This document shows, piece after piece, positions 42,001 to 53,194 of a stretch of 64,000 nt of DNA. Numbering within the stretch: the stretch's first letter is position 1; each line of letters starts with the position of its first letter. The DNA is taken from the NCBI RefSeq assembly GCF_963678635.1, contig NC_087062.1, positions 17,781,789 to 17,845,788 of the forward strand. The letters are read 5' to 3'. The notes below the pieces were generated by a model that searched no databases, was not told where the DNA came from, and worked only from the letters and a program-made list of their open reading frames with translations. This DNA is from Symsagittifera roscoffensis. Lineage: Eukaryota > Xenacoelomorpha > Acoela > Convolutidae. The position numbers and the translations under genes are program-made.

Positions 42001-45000
42001 TTTTAATTGTTCGACTTGTAAGGCTGTTGTTGACATCTAAATTGGAATCTGAAGTATTCTTTTAAAAAGTAGGCCTGAATTTCAAAACAAATTAACATTC
42101 ATGCTAAAATTTTTTAACAATAAACGGGAAAGAATTTATTTTCAATTAGCCAAGACTTTCATCGCATTTTTCTCATAAAAAGGAAACAATGCGTTTTGAA
42201 ACGCGTTTACTTAAATTTAAGCGTTTCATAACAAATTTTATTGGGACTGGCTTCTGTGTTAAAAAATAAACATATAGTACCGCCCTATTCTTTTATGTAC
42301 ACCAGAAAAACACATCCAACTTATTTTTCAAGACCAGTACCTTTCAAGTAGAATATACAAAACCAAATATCAATTCCATTCATAATCAACCAGCAAGAAC
42401 ATCACCCTTCAAAACATGATATCTTCTTGGTTATATGGTTAAGGCCAATTTGCTGGCAACATCGATGAGCTCAAGCTTCTGAACTGGTCAAAAAAGTTCT
42501 TTTTACTTAAAAAGGATAACTTCACTATACTTTTACGTTCTGATTTTAGTGAAAAAAAATTTCCGCCGTCAAAATGAGCAGTTTTAGGTTGATATTACAG
42601 TTGATATTGGCATTTAAGGAAACGGTTGATATTACAACTTGAGTATCACTGAAAATTGTCTGCTTTTAATTTATAGCATGCTTGGTGTTAACCATGAGTT
42701 ATGGTTTATTTTATTTGGCTTTGAAAATTCCCATTATGTAATAACACTTAACCATAACTAACTCAAACTGTTTGCTAACCAAGGACTTAAAAACTAACGG
42801 ATCATTACTCTCATACTATCGGCTGTTTTTTGTTTTTGTGTTCGACTTGAAAGGATATTATCGACATTTATATTGGATAAGTTTATTTTCCACGTATTCT
42901 TTTTAAATTAGACCAGTATGTGGAAAAACCACTTAAAATTCGTGCCACAATCTTTTGAAAACAAAAAGCGAGGAAAGTTTACCTCCGAATAGCCAAGACT
43001 TTAATCGCATTTGTCTCCTACTAAAAAAACTGGGTAATGCGTTTTGAAACGAGTTTACTTAATTTAAAGCGTTTCATAACAAATTTTATTGGGACAGGCT
43101 TCTGTGTTAAAACAAAAACATAAAATTACCACCCTATTCTTTAAAGTACATCAAAAAAAACATATCAAACATGTTTTTCAAGACTAGTACCTTTCAAGTA
43201 GAATATACAAAACCAAAAATCAATTCCATTCATAATCAACCAGCAAGAACATCACCCTTCAAAATATGATATCTTATTGATTTTATTACAACTTGATATT
43301 ACAACTTGAGTATCACTGAAAATTGTCTGCTTTTAATTTTATAGCATGCTTGGTGTTAACCATGAGTTATAGTTGAATTGGATTGACTCTCAAATTTCCT
43401 ACAAAATAAAAGAAAACTTAACAAAAACTAACTCATACTACTTGCTAACTATGGGCTTAAAAACTAACGGATCAATATTCTCAAACTATCGGCTGTTTTT
43501 GTGTTCGACTTGATAGGATATTATCGACATTAATATTGGATAAGTTTTTTTCCAAGTATTCTTTTACAAATTAGACCAGTATGTGGAAAAACCACTTAAC
43601 ATTCGTGCCACAATCTTTTGAAAACAAAAAGCGAGGAAAGTTTACCTCCGAATAGCCAAGACTTTAATCGCATTTGTCTCCTACTAAAAAAATTGGGTAA
43701 TGCGTTTTGAAACGAGTTTACTTAATTTAAAGCGTTTCATAACAAATTTTATTGGAACAGGCTTCTGTGTTAAAACAAAAACATAAAATTACCACCCTAT
43801 TCTTTAAAGTACATCAAAAAAACATATCAAACATGTTTTTCAAGACTAGTACCTTTCAAGTAGAATATACAAAACCAAAAATCAATTCCGTTCATAATCA
43901 ACCAGCAAGAACATCACCCTTCAAAATATGATATCTTATTGATTTTATAGCTAATGACAAACAGCTGGCAAGATCGGCAAGCTCAAGCTTTTGAACTGGT
44001 CAAAAAAGTTCTTTTTACTCAAAAAGGATAATTTCACTATACTTTTACGTTCTGATTTTAATGAAAAAAAATTCCGACGTCAAAATGAGCAGTTTTAGGT
44101 TAATTGCTGTCAAGCTATCGACTGTTTTTGATTTTAATTGTTCGACTTGTAAGGCTGTTGTTGACATCTAAATTGGAATCTGAAGTATTCTTTTAAAAAG
44201 TAGGCCTGAATTTCAAAACAAATTAACATTCATGCTAAAATTTTTTAACAATAAACGGGAAAGAATTTATTTTCAATTAGCCAAGACTTTCATCGCATTT
44301 TTCTCATAAAAAGGAAACAATGCGTTTTGAAACGCGTTTACTTAAATTTAAGCGTTTCATAACAAATTTTATTGGGACTGGCTTCTGTGTTAAAAAATAA
44401 ACATATAGTACCGCCCTATTCTTTTATGTACACCAGAAAAACACATCCAACTTATTTTTCAAGACCAGTACCTTTCAAGTAGAATATACAAAACCAAATA
44501 TCAATTCCATTCATAATCAACCAGCAAGAACATCACCCTTCAAAACATGATATCTTCTTGGTTATATGGTTAAGGCCAATTTGCTGGCAACATCGATGAG
44601 CTCAAGCTTCTGAACTGGTCAAAAAAGTTCTTTTTACTTAAAAAGGATAACTTCACTATACTTTTACGTTCTGATTTTAGTGAAAAAAAATTTCCGCCGT
44701 CAAAATGAGCAGTTTTAGGTTGATTTTACAGTTGATATTGGCATTTAAGGAAACGGTTGATATTACAATTTGAGTATCACTGAAAATTGTCTGCTTTTAA
44801 TTTATAGCATGCTTGGTGTTAACCATGAGTTATGGTTTATTTTATTTGGCTTTGAAAATTCCCATTATGTAATAACACTTAACCATAACTAACTCAAACT
44901 GTTTGCTAACCAAGGACTTAAAAACTAACGGATCATTACTCTCATACTATCGGCTGTTTTTTGTTTTTGTGTTCGACTTGAAAGGATATTATCGACATTT

Positions 45001-47326
45001 ATATTGGATAAGTTTATTTTCCAAGTATTCTTTTTAAATTAGACCAGTATGTGGAAAAACCACTTAAAATTCGTGCCACAATCTTTTGAAAACAAAAAGC
45101 GAGGAAAGTTTACCTCCGAATAGCCAAGACTTTAATCGCATTTGTCTCCTACTAAAAAAATTGGGTAATGCGTTTTGAAACGAGTTTACTTAATTTAAAG
45201 CGTTTCATAACAAATTTTATTGGGACAGGCTTCTGTGTTAAAACAAAAACATAAAATTACCACCCTATTCTTTAAAGTACATCAAAAAAAACATATCAAA
45301 CATGTTTTTCAAGACTAGTACCTTTCAAGTAGAATATACAAAACCAAAAATCAATTCCATTCATAATCAACCAGCAAGAACATCACCCTTCAAAATATGA
45401 TATCTTATTGATTTTATTGCTAATGACAAACAGCTGGCAAGATCGGCAAGCTCAAGCTTTTGAACTGGTCAAAAAAGTTCTTTTTACTCAAAAAGGATAA
45501 TTTCACTATACTTTTACGTTCTGATTTTAATGAAAAAAAATTTCGACGTCAAAATGAGCAGTTTTAGGTTAATTGCTGTCAAGCTATCGACTGTTTTTGA
45601 TTTTAATTGTTCGACTTGTAAGGCTGTTGTTGACATCTAAATTGGAATCTGAAGTATTCTTTTAAAAAGTAGGCCTGAATTTCAAAACAAATTAACATTC
45701 ATGCTAAAATTTTTTAACAATAAACGGGAAAGAATTTATTTTCAATTAGCCAAGACTTTCATCGCATTTTTCTCATAAAAAGGAAAGAATGCGTTTTGAA
45801 ACGCGTTTACTTAAATTTAAGCGTTTCATAACAAATTTTATTGGGACTGGCTTCTGTGTTAAAAAATAAACATATAGTACCGCCCTATTCTTTTATGTAC
45901 ACCAGAAAAACACATCCAACTTATTTTTCAAGACCAGTACCTTTCAAGTAGAACATACAAAACCAAATATCAATTCCATTCATAATCAACCAGCAAGAAC
46001 ATCACCCTTCAAAACATGATATCTTCTTGGTTATATGGTTAAGGCCAATTTGCTGGCAACATCGATGAGCTCAAGCTTCTGAACTGGTCAAAAAAGTTCT
46101 TTTTACTTAAAAAGGATAACTTCACTATACTTTTACGTTCTGATTTTAGTGAAAAAAAATTTCCGCCGTCAAAATGAGCAGTTTTAGGTTGATATTACAG
46201 TTGATATTGGCATTTAAGGAAACGGTTGATATTACAACTTGAGTATCACTGAAAATTGTCTGCTTTTAATTTATAGCATGCTTGGTGTTAACCATGAGTT
46301 ATGGTTTATTTTATTTGGCTTTGAAAATTCCCATTATGTAATAACACTTAACCATAACTAACTCAAACTGTTTGCTAACCAAGGACTTAAAAACTAACGG
46401 ATCATTACTCTCATACTATCGGCTGTTTTTTGTTTTTGTGTTCGACTTGAAAGGATATTATCGACATTTATATTGGATAAGTTTATTTTCCAAGTATTCT
46501 TTTTAAATTAGACCAGTAATTGGAAAAACTACATAACATTCTTGCCACAATCTTTTGACAACAAAAAGCGAGGAAACTTTACCTTCGAATAGCCAAGATT
46601 TTAATCGCATTTGTCTCCTACTAAAAAAATTGGGTAATGCGTTTTGAAACGAGTTTACTTAATTAAAAGCGTTTCATAACAAATTTTATTGGGACAGGCT
46701 TCTGTGTTAAAACAAAAACATAAAATTACCACCCTATTCTTTAAAGTACATCAAAAAAAACATATCAAACATGTTTTTCAAGACTAGTACCTTTCAAGTA
46801 GAATATACAAAACCAAATATCAATTCCATTCATAATCAACCAGCAAGAACATCACCCTTCAAAACATGATATCTTTTTGATTTTACAGCTAATGACAAAC
46901 TGCTGGCAAAATCGGCAAGCTCAAGCTTTTGAACTGGTCAAAAAAGTTCTTTTTACTCAAAAAGGATAACTTCACTATTTTTTTACGTTCTGATTTTAGT
47001 GAAAAAAAGCCGCCTTCAAAATGAGCAGTTTTAGGTTGATATTACAGTTGATATTGGCATTTAAGGAAACGGTTGATATTACAATTTGAGTATCACTGAA
47101 AATTGTCTGCTTTTAATTTATAGCATGCTTGGTGTTAACCATGAGTTATGGTTTATTTTATTTGGCTTTGAAAATTCCCATTATGTAATAACACTTAACC
47201 ATAACTAACTCAAACTGTTTGCTAACCAAGGACTTAAAAATTTAACAGCTTATTGCTGTCAAGCTATCGACTAGTTTTGATTTTATTTGTTCGACTTGTA
47301 AGGCTGTTGTTGACATCTAAATTGGA
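39061..47326. repeat. Family C higher-order array (2,132-bp near-identical units)
   Basis: TCTGCTTTTAATTTTATAGC starts at 39061, 41193 and 43325, exactly 2,132 bp apart. Comparison by eye shows only scattered differences between units. Inside, the anchor GCGAGGAAAGTTTACC alternates with steps of about 1,465 and 666 bp (39370, 40833, 41500, 42965, 43630, 45095, and a diverged copy at about 46567). So a unit is one long and one short variant of the same monomer; the last repeat keeps only the long variant. The array ends sharply at 47326. Confidence 0.92.
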
Positions 47327-47370
47327 CTCGTGTTGGAATTAATCCTGTTATTTTTCAGTTAATTTGTAAA
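47327..47370 (+). repeat. Solitary 44-bp fragment of satellite D
   Basis: CTCGTGTTGGAATTAATCC...TTTTTCAGTTAATTTGTAAA matches the D monomer that fills 54.7-64 kb. It is joined directly to family C after ...CTAAATTGGA, about 5 kb from the nearest D array. Confidence 0.8.
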
Positions 47371-47410
47371 CTCGAGTGATTGTGGGTCCAAGTAGTTTTT
47401 TATTCGAGTT
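47369..47410. repeat. Small hairpin sharing its loop with the next inverted repeat
   Basis: Arms AACTCGA (47369-47375) and TCGAGTT (47404-47410) flank GATTGTGGGTCCAAGTAG.... A nearly identical loop sequence (47378-47404 versus 47502-47527) sits between the arms of the larger inverted repeat that follows, although the arms differ. Confidence 0.55.
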
Positions 47411-47443
47411 AACTCTTGGTTTTTTTCGCCTGATAAGGTTTCT

Positions 47444-47582
47444 TAAGGCCTCACATTGTTTCATTTGACGAAAAAATAAAATATGTGCTAGTGTTTTGAG
47501 GGATTGTGGGTCCTAGTAGTTTTTATTCAAAACACTAACACAAACTTTACTTTCCCGTCAAATGAAACAATATGAGTCCTTT
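47444..47582. repeat. Inverted repeat with about 49-bp arms (foldback/MITE-like)
   Basis: The left arm (47451-47499, TCACATTGTTTCATTTGACG...) and right arm (47527-47575) are complementary with few mismatches, and weaker complementarity extends a few bases further on both sides. The spacer is GGGATTGTGGGTCCTAGTAG.... No open frame and no clear target-site duplication were identified. Confidence 0.8.
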
Positions 47583-48596
47583 AGGCCGATATAATATCTG
47601 TTGAAAATGAAGAAGCCGAAAAAAGTGAACATTTTAAAAAGTCGAAAAAAAACCAAAACTATCAGGTTTATTAAAAATTCCCTCTCACCCTCACTAACAC
47701 CACCCGCACATGCAAGCATTTTTCGCTCCGCGAAAGACAACATATGAGATCATTAAGCCGATTCAATTTAGGCCTAAACCTATCAAGCCGGATGAGAAGG
47801 GCATAAAAATACAAAGCCAAAAAAATGTTGTCATGATAAACTTTTAATTCTTTTAAAACCCATAATTTTTTTGCATTTTGGGTTCACCAGAGGCCCGCAT
47901 GAAAATTTTGTTTCCCTTGAAACTATACAAACATAGGTCACTAAGCCGATAAAGTATAAGCCGAAATCATTTGGGCAGAATAAATGGTTGAGCGACAAAA
48001 AATCAAAAAACCAAGAAAGTCAGGGCTAGTAAACTTACAAATAGCCAAAAAATCAAAACACTTAACATAAGCAGACATATAATAAGTCGACAATTTTCTT
48101 TGGAACAGAAAATTTTCCGTTTAAAAACAAAACAGGTGAACCCAAGACTTTTGCAGTCCCAGGCGTATTCGCGTCCTCCAGACCAAGTGTGCCAGACGCA
48201 AAGAAAGTTGAATTCATTATGAACTGTTTCTAAATTTACCATTTACAATTTTGAATATTCTCTGAACAAGGTTATTTCGGGAAAAAGTCTAGTACCCGAT
48301 TACAGTACCCTTGCTTATCGCAAATATAATATTTCTCAAAAGCGAGTAGGGCTTTTGGATGGCCTCAAGCCAGATATTTGTGTTTCCAAGCATATGCCTT
48401 GCCTCTAAGCTATAGACATAAGTAGTAGCATGAGCTTGATATGCTAATTAAGTAAATTAACGATTTCTGTGACTTTTATGGAAAAAATTCCAGTTCCCGG
48501 TTGCCAAACCTTTGCCAATGGCAGGGGTAATATTATGATGGACATTTTTTTCAAATTGATAATTGAGTTTTTGTAAACTCATTTTTTTCTCTTGAT
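47583..48596. repeat. AAGCCGA-family dispersed repeat segment
   Basis: Holds several spaced copies of TTAAGCCGA / CTAAGCCGATAAAG / AAGCCGAAA (around 47620, 47753, 47941-47965). The stretch GGGAAAAAGTCTAG plus a following TTGC..CGCAA (about 48,280-48,330) resembles 51,307-51,350. Three minus-strand open frames of 61-79 codons fall here; they are hydrophobic and low-complexity, and I do not regard them as genes. Confidence 0.55.
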
Positions 48597-49085
48597 ATTT
48601 TATTTGTGTTCGACTTGAAAGGATGTTGTTGACATTTATATTGGATGAGTTTCTTTTCAAAGTATTTTTTTTTTGAAAAAAAGGGCAGCAATTTCAAGAA
48701 AAAACACTAAACATTCATGCCACAATTTTCTGAAAACACTAGGCGGGAAAAAATACCTCCAAATAGCCAAGACTTTCATCGCACTTTTCTCCTTAAAAGG
48801 TAAAAGATAAAAGCGTTTTATATCAAAATTTTAAAAACATAACATCGTTTCATAAAAGATTCTGTTAAAAATCAACCTGTAAGAAAAAAACCTTTCAATA
48901 AATGAGATCTTATTTTATCTGATTTTATAGTTAATGCCAAATTGCTGGCATTATCGTTGAGCTCAAGCTTCTCAACTGGTCAAAAACAGCCCTGTTTATG
49001 TGAATAGGATATGTTTTCACTATACTTCTACGTTCTGTATTTAATGGAAAATGATTTCCGACGTAAAATTGAGCAGTTTTAGGTT
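48597..49085 (+). repeat. Solitary diverged monomer of family C
   Basis: Begins GTGTTCGACTTGAAAGGATG and runs through ATAGCCAAGACTTTCATCGC and GAGCTCAAGCTTCTCAACTG to GAGCAGTTTTAGG, in the same order as the C arrays. It is more diverged than any array unit, so it is an old stray copy. Confidence 0.8.
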
Positions 49086-49913
49086 ATTTACATCACTCTA
49101 AATCAACGGATAAGGATGTTTTGCTTTTTTCCAGCAATTTTTCGTTATTCTGCAATGCGAGATCATTCCGGCATCATTTTCTCATGCAACGCTGGCTATT
49201 CCAGCTCAGGATGGAAACCTGTTTCTCTCTTATTTGAGAAAGAATCTGGTCATTTTATTTTGCTTTTAAAGCCAGCTATATTTATTTATATATTTTTCGA
49301 TAAAAACATTAATGGTTCAGTAACATTAATTTGATAAGATTCTCATATTTGACTTCACGTTTTCGCAATCATTCGTCGAACTTTATTTTACTAAACGCCT
49401 GAAAAACATTACTAAAGGCCGAGTGAAAGTTTTGCAGCGACTCAAACCTTTTTGCATGGGACTTCAAACCACGAGTTCTTGAATACCATGAAACACTTAA
49501 ATGTTCGACCGAAACAAACGAAGGCGAAACAACAAACGGATATCCCTGGCGAAGTGCAGCAATTCTTAATAGCTATTATGTATTTGATAATATAGAGAAG
49601 ACAATATCTCATTAACTCCTTTTGAGTAAACGCTAACTACGTATTCTCGTAGATTTTTTCACTCAAAACTTTTTCAACTCAGATTATTTTGGCAGACTTC
49701 CAACGATCCCAATAATCATCCGTCTTCCAGAAAGAATTTATCAGCTTCCAAATGATCGATTCTTGAATAAATTTCTGCAATAGTCCATTCTTCTGTACTT
49801 TTTTCTTCTTCGACTGATCTCTTTTTGGTCACCCGGTCACCATGTACGATGTCGTCGATCACTAACCTATTCGGAACCTGATCAGGTTATTAATACTCGA
49901 CCGAGCTTCATGA
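49086..49913. other. Apparently single-copy AT-rich DNA, no supported gene
   Basis: A 72-codon open frame (49116-49334) has no recognisable features. The sequence at about 49,543-49,556 (GGCGAAGTGCAGCA) is the reverse complement of the A-half anchor TGCTGCACTTCGCC. Otherwise I see no repeat structure. Confidence 0.4.
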
Positions 49914-50271
49914 GCAGCAGATTGCAACTCCCCGTTCTCCAATTTTGAGGTTGCACCACATTCAGGTAGCTATTGGAAATGAAAGGGTACCTAGCAACAG
50001 ATGAAGTATACATTTAACAAGTTCTTTTTTTGAACATTTTTACAACAAGTCTTCCTTTTTGTCAGATTCCGATTATGAGCCTCGAACTGTTCTAACGAGG
50101 TCGTATGTTCCTGACCAAATACTTCTAAGTTTTACGAAAAAATCTTACCTGCGTGTTGCCTCTTTTTCAATGATTCAGCTCCAGTTGACGTTCGAAGCTG
50201 AGACAACAGATTCAAACAGAAGTTTAGATCCATTATCATCGGCCGAACGCAACTGTACTAGACATCAATAG
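49914..50271 (+). pseudogene. Possible two-exon coding remnant, unrecognised
   Basis: An open stretch 49914-49965 (AADCNSPFSNFEVAPHS) ends in TCAG|GTAGCT. After a 100-nt candidate intron, TTTTTGTCAG|AT at 50065/50066 continues the same frame (phase 1) through ...DSDYEPRTVLTRSYVPDQIL... to TAG at 50269-50271. The mixed composition is more protein-like than the surrounding noise. However, there is no clear start: the frame is closed upstream by TGA at 49911. I do not recognise the product. It could be a gene remnant or chance. Confidence 0.22.
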
Positions 50272-51358
50272 TTCACTCGACATCATTTCAAATTCATTTG
50301 TTAGCCTAATTATTTGTACTAGCTATTTTTCAAAATTAATCTCTCAAATTTAAAAGAGCCATTTTTCGAATGAAACTCATCTCTCACTTTCCGAAGAAGA
50401 TTAATCTAATGAGCTTAATTTATGTTTTGTGAGTACCAAAAAAATACTTTGTTACTTACATTAGCCGCGCCTGTTGCCGCATGTTTTCCCAGCACACGTC
50501 ACGTTGTCATAAGTACCTAAGCAAAAAAAATAGAAATGATTCCAACAATCGATATTTCCAGAACGTAATTTAAAACACAGAGGGGAAGAGGATATTCGCA
50601 TCCTTTGCATTGGATGGATTGCAAGTTAGCGAAAAAAATAAGACGGAAAACACTAAGTCGCAAAAACATATTTGAAACAAAAAAAATCTGAAAAAGAAAA
50701 AACCATTTACAGAAAAACTGCCGAGAAACACAACCACCATCATTGAGCAAGTTTTTCACAAGTGAATACTATCATTTAATGACTACCGCTATCACTTAAC
50801 GAGCGGCCACTAAGCCGACATGAGTTGGGTAGACGTCTGAGCTGAAAACAAAATGCCATGTAAAATTATTGCCATAAAAAATTTCGAGCGACAAAGTTTT
50901 ACAACTTGAAACTTTGGACCACAACGGTCCTAATCTACAGTAAAAATAAACTCCATTTTGCCTTCAAATTATACAAAATGAGCTGATAAACATAAGCCGA
51001 AACTTAAAACTTTAAAAATAATTAATTTAAAAAACAATCAAAATACGAATTGATAAACTGACAAAATAACAGGACGATTCTCAATCATAGTACGAATTGT
51101 TTCCATAAAAAATCCCACGCTTTGGAAATCAAGCCAATAAAAAGTAATCAGACAACAACGTCCGACAATTCAGCTTTTCGCGGAATTTTACTTTTAAATT
51201 TTTATTTTTATTTGAATTTTAAACGTGCGAAGGAACCTGGAATTTGGAACAACTCAATAATAATGCAAGTTCATTTTCTTACAGATTTATAGATAAACTT
51301 GTTAACGGAAAAAAGTCTAGTTGCTGATTGCAAGACACTTGCTCTCGCAAGTGTAATC
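50272..51358. repeat. AT-rich segment with AAGCCGA-family pieces
   Basis: Contains CACTAAGCCGAC (about 50,801) and CATAAGCCGAAAC (about 50,990), plus degenerate copies to about 51,150. It ends with AAAAAGTCTAG..TTGC..TCGCAA, shared with 48.3 kb. The 80-codon minus-strand frame at 50517-50759 is low-complexity and not supported. Confidence 0.45.
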
Positions 51359-51709
51359 AAAACGTTCCTAACTTTGAAAAAACGATTTTTCTGCATGCTT
51401 CATTTTTTATAGTTCTATGGTCGGAACAATCTTCCCTATTTGCTCAGCAAATGGATGTTTTGTTTGCGAAATTCCATTTTTAACGTCTTCATACAAGAAT
51501 GCAAGAAAAGCTTCCGTATGGATATTCAAGCAATTGTTTGAATATTCATACGGAACCTTTTCTTGCATTCTTGTAGTAAGACATTAAAAATGGAATTTCG
51601 CAAACAAAAACATCCATTTGCTGAGCAAATAGGGAAGATTGTTCCGACCATAGAACTATAAAAAATGAAGCATGCAGAAAAATCGTTTTTTCAAAGTTAG
51701 GAACGTTTT
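51359..51709. repeat. 351-bp near-perfect palindrome (foldback element)
   Basis: The left half begins AAAACGTTCCTAACTTTG at 51359 and the right half ends with its reverse complement CAAAGTTAGGAACGTTTT at 51709. The arms run almost to the centre, where CAATTG (about 51,531-51,536) is flanked by GATATTCAAG / TTTGAATATTC. Differences are few (for example CGTCTTC versus TAAGACA, GTTTTG versus CAAAAA). There is no spacer to speak of and no transposase frame. Confidence 0.9.
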
Positions 51710-52000
51710 TCCGCAAAAAAAGACCAACCTTCGAGCTCTTCAGCTCCTTGCGGATGACCGTTGTGCCCAGCTTTTCGATTTAACTCAAACATGAAAAAAC
51801 TTTTTAAATTTTTCATTACATTTTCGAATGAAAGGGTTTCAACTCGATATATCACTTGACCTCATCTCACTAATACAAGGTACTTTATCTAGCAACGGAA
51901 AAATGCACGCGAACCCAAAGTTTCTCTTCACCTCAAGTGATCTGTACAGAAAAGATACGGAAAAAAGGTATACTACTACCACTAACTATTTTCTTTAATA
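51710..52000. other. Spacer between palindrome and coding remnant, nothing identified
   Basis: About 290 bp of AT-rich sequence with no repeat family seen and no gene. It could contain upstream sequence for the remnant at 52001. Confidence 0.35.
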
Positions 52001-52353
52001 ATGACGACTTCTTTAGATGATTTCTATACGTCATCCGCATCGTGTTTCGTACAGTTCACTGCTGTGTCATCAGTAAGTCGACTGTCAGGAAGACAACCAA
52101 ATAATCATCTTTTTCTGAAAAAGAAATGATTGAAGCTAGAGATAGCTTAACTGTTGAAATATTGCAATTAGATCAATTACCACTGGCAACCAGCAATGCC
52201 AATGAGATCTGTCAGTAGGAGAGTTCTATTACCAGACATTACTTCAGTACTTCAGGTAACCAAAACATTTCACGAAATATAGCTGGAAATTCTCAAACAT
52301 CTAAAATTTTGAAAAGAAAACCAACAACACTGCCAGTTCCGACTGTGTTTTAA
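52001..52353 (+). pseudogene. Candidate broken or spliced small gene, unrecognised
   Basis: ATG at 52001 opens MTTSLDDFYTSSASCFVQF... for 42 codons, to TGA at 52127-52129. From about 52105 a second frame reads SSFSEKEMIEARDSLTVEIL... to an in-frame TAG at 52216-52218, then continues ESSITRHYFSTSGNQNISRN... to TAA at 52351-52353. Read together, this looks like one Ser/Thr-rich protein with a frame change near 52,120 and one stop. Alternatively GTAAGT at 52073 and GTCAGTAG at 52218 would splice exon 1 (phase 0) straight to the last segment. I do not recognise the family. It lies just before satellite D. Confidence 0.3.
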
Positions 52354-52408
52354 TTTCTATGGAGTTTTTCTTGCCCATTTTTCATCCAAAAACTAGAATT
52401 TCATTTTG

Positions 52409-53140
52409 ACTTGTGTTGGAATAAATCATGTTAAATTTCAGTTTATTTTGTGATAGTATTTCTTTTATTGGGATAATGTATTTACAACGTGATTTAAGGA
52501 TTCTATATATCGCAAGCAACTAAAAGATCACTCACATCGAATACTTGAGGCGTTGACACAAAGAAAAATCTTCTTATTGTTGACGAAAACGCACTAATCA
52601 AATCACAGCTCATTTCAATTGAATTGGACGGATAGATAATCTTGTCGGTGTTTCATCACAAAACGTGATTTTCATTTGATCTCGGGTTAAAATTAATCCT
52701 GTTATTTTTCACTTAGTTTGTGAGAGTATTTCTCTTATTGGGAAAATGTATTTACAACGTGATTTAAGGATTCTATACATCGCAAGCAACTAGAAGATCA
52801 CTCAAATCAATTACTTGGGGCATTGAATCACAGCTCATTTCAATTGGACGGATAATCTTGTCGGTGTTTCATACCAAAACGTGACTTTGATTTGATCTCG
52901 GTTTAGAACTAATCTTGTTATTTTTCAATTAGTTTGTGAAAGTATTTCTCTTATTGGGATAATGTATTTACAACGCAATTTAAGGATCCCATATATCGCA
53001 AGCAACTAGAAGATCACTAAAAGCAATTACTTGGGGCATTGAAAAAAATTCACTTTTTTCATTCCTCACGAAAACGCACTAATCAAATCACAGCTCATTT
53101 CAATTGAACTAGCAATTAACGCACCTTCGGTGCTTCGAAA
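52409..53140 (+). repeat. Satellite D, first block (about 3 monomers)
   Basis: The anchor ATCGCAAGCAACTA.AAGAT recurs at about 52517, 52784 and 52994. Monomers carry TGTTATTTTTCA(G/A/C)TTA.TTTGTGA and CACAGCTCATTTCAATTG. The block is separated from the main D array by family F. Confidence 0.88.
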
Positions 53141-53194
53141 TTTTTCGACAACTCATGAAAAAAACCGCATATATTGGAAACAACATCTACAAAC

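Noticed and set aside
47327-52400. Helitron or DNA transposon with coding capacity
   Set aside because: No transposase, Rep or helicase frame was found; only hairpins, palindromes and short repeat pieces are visible.
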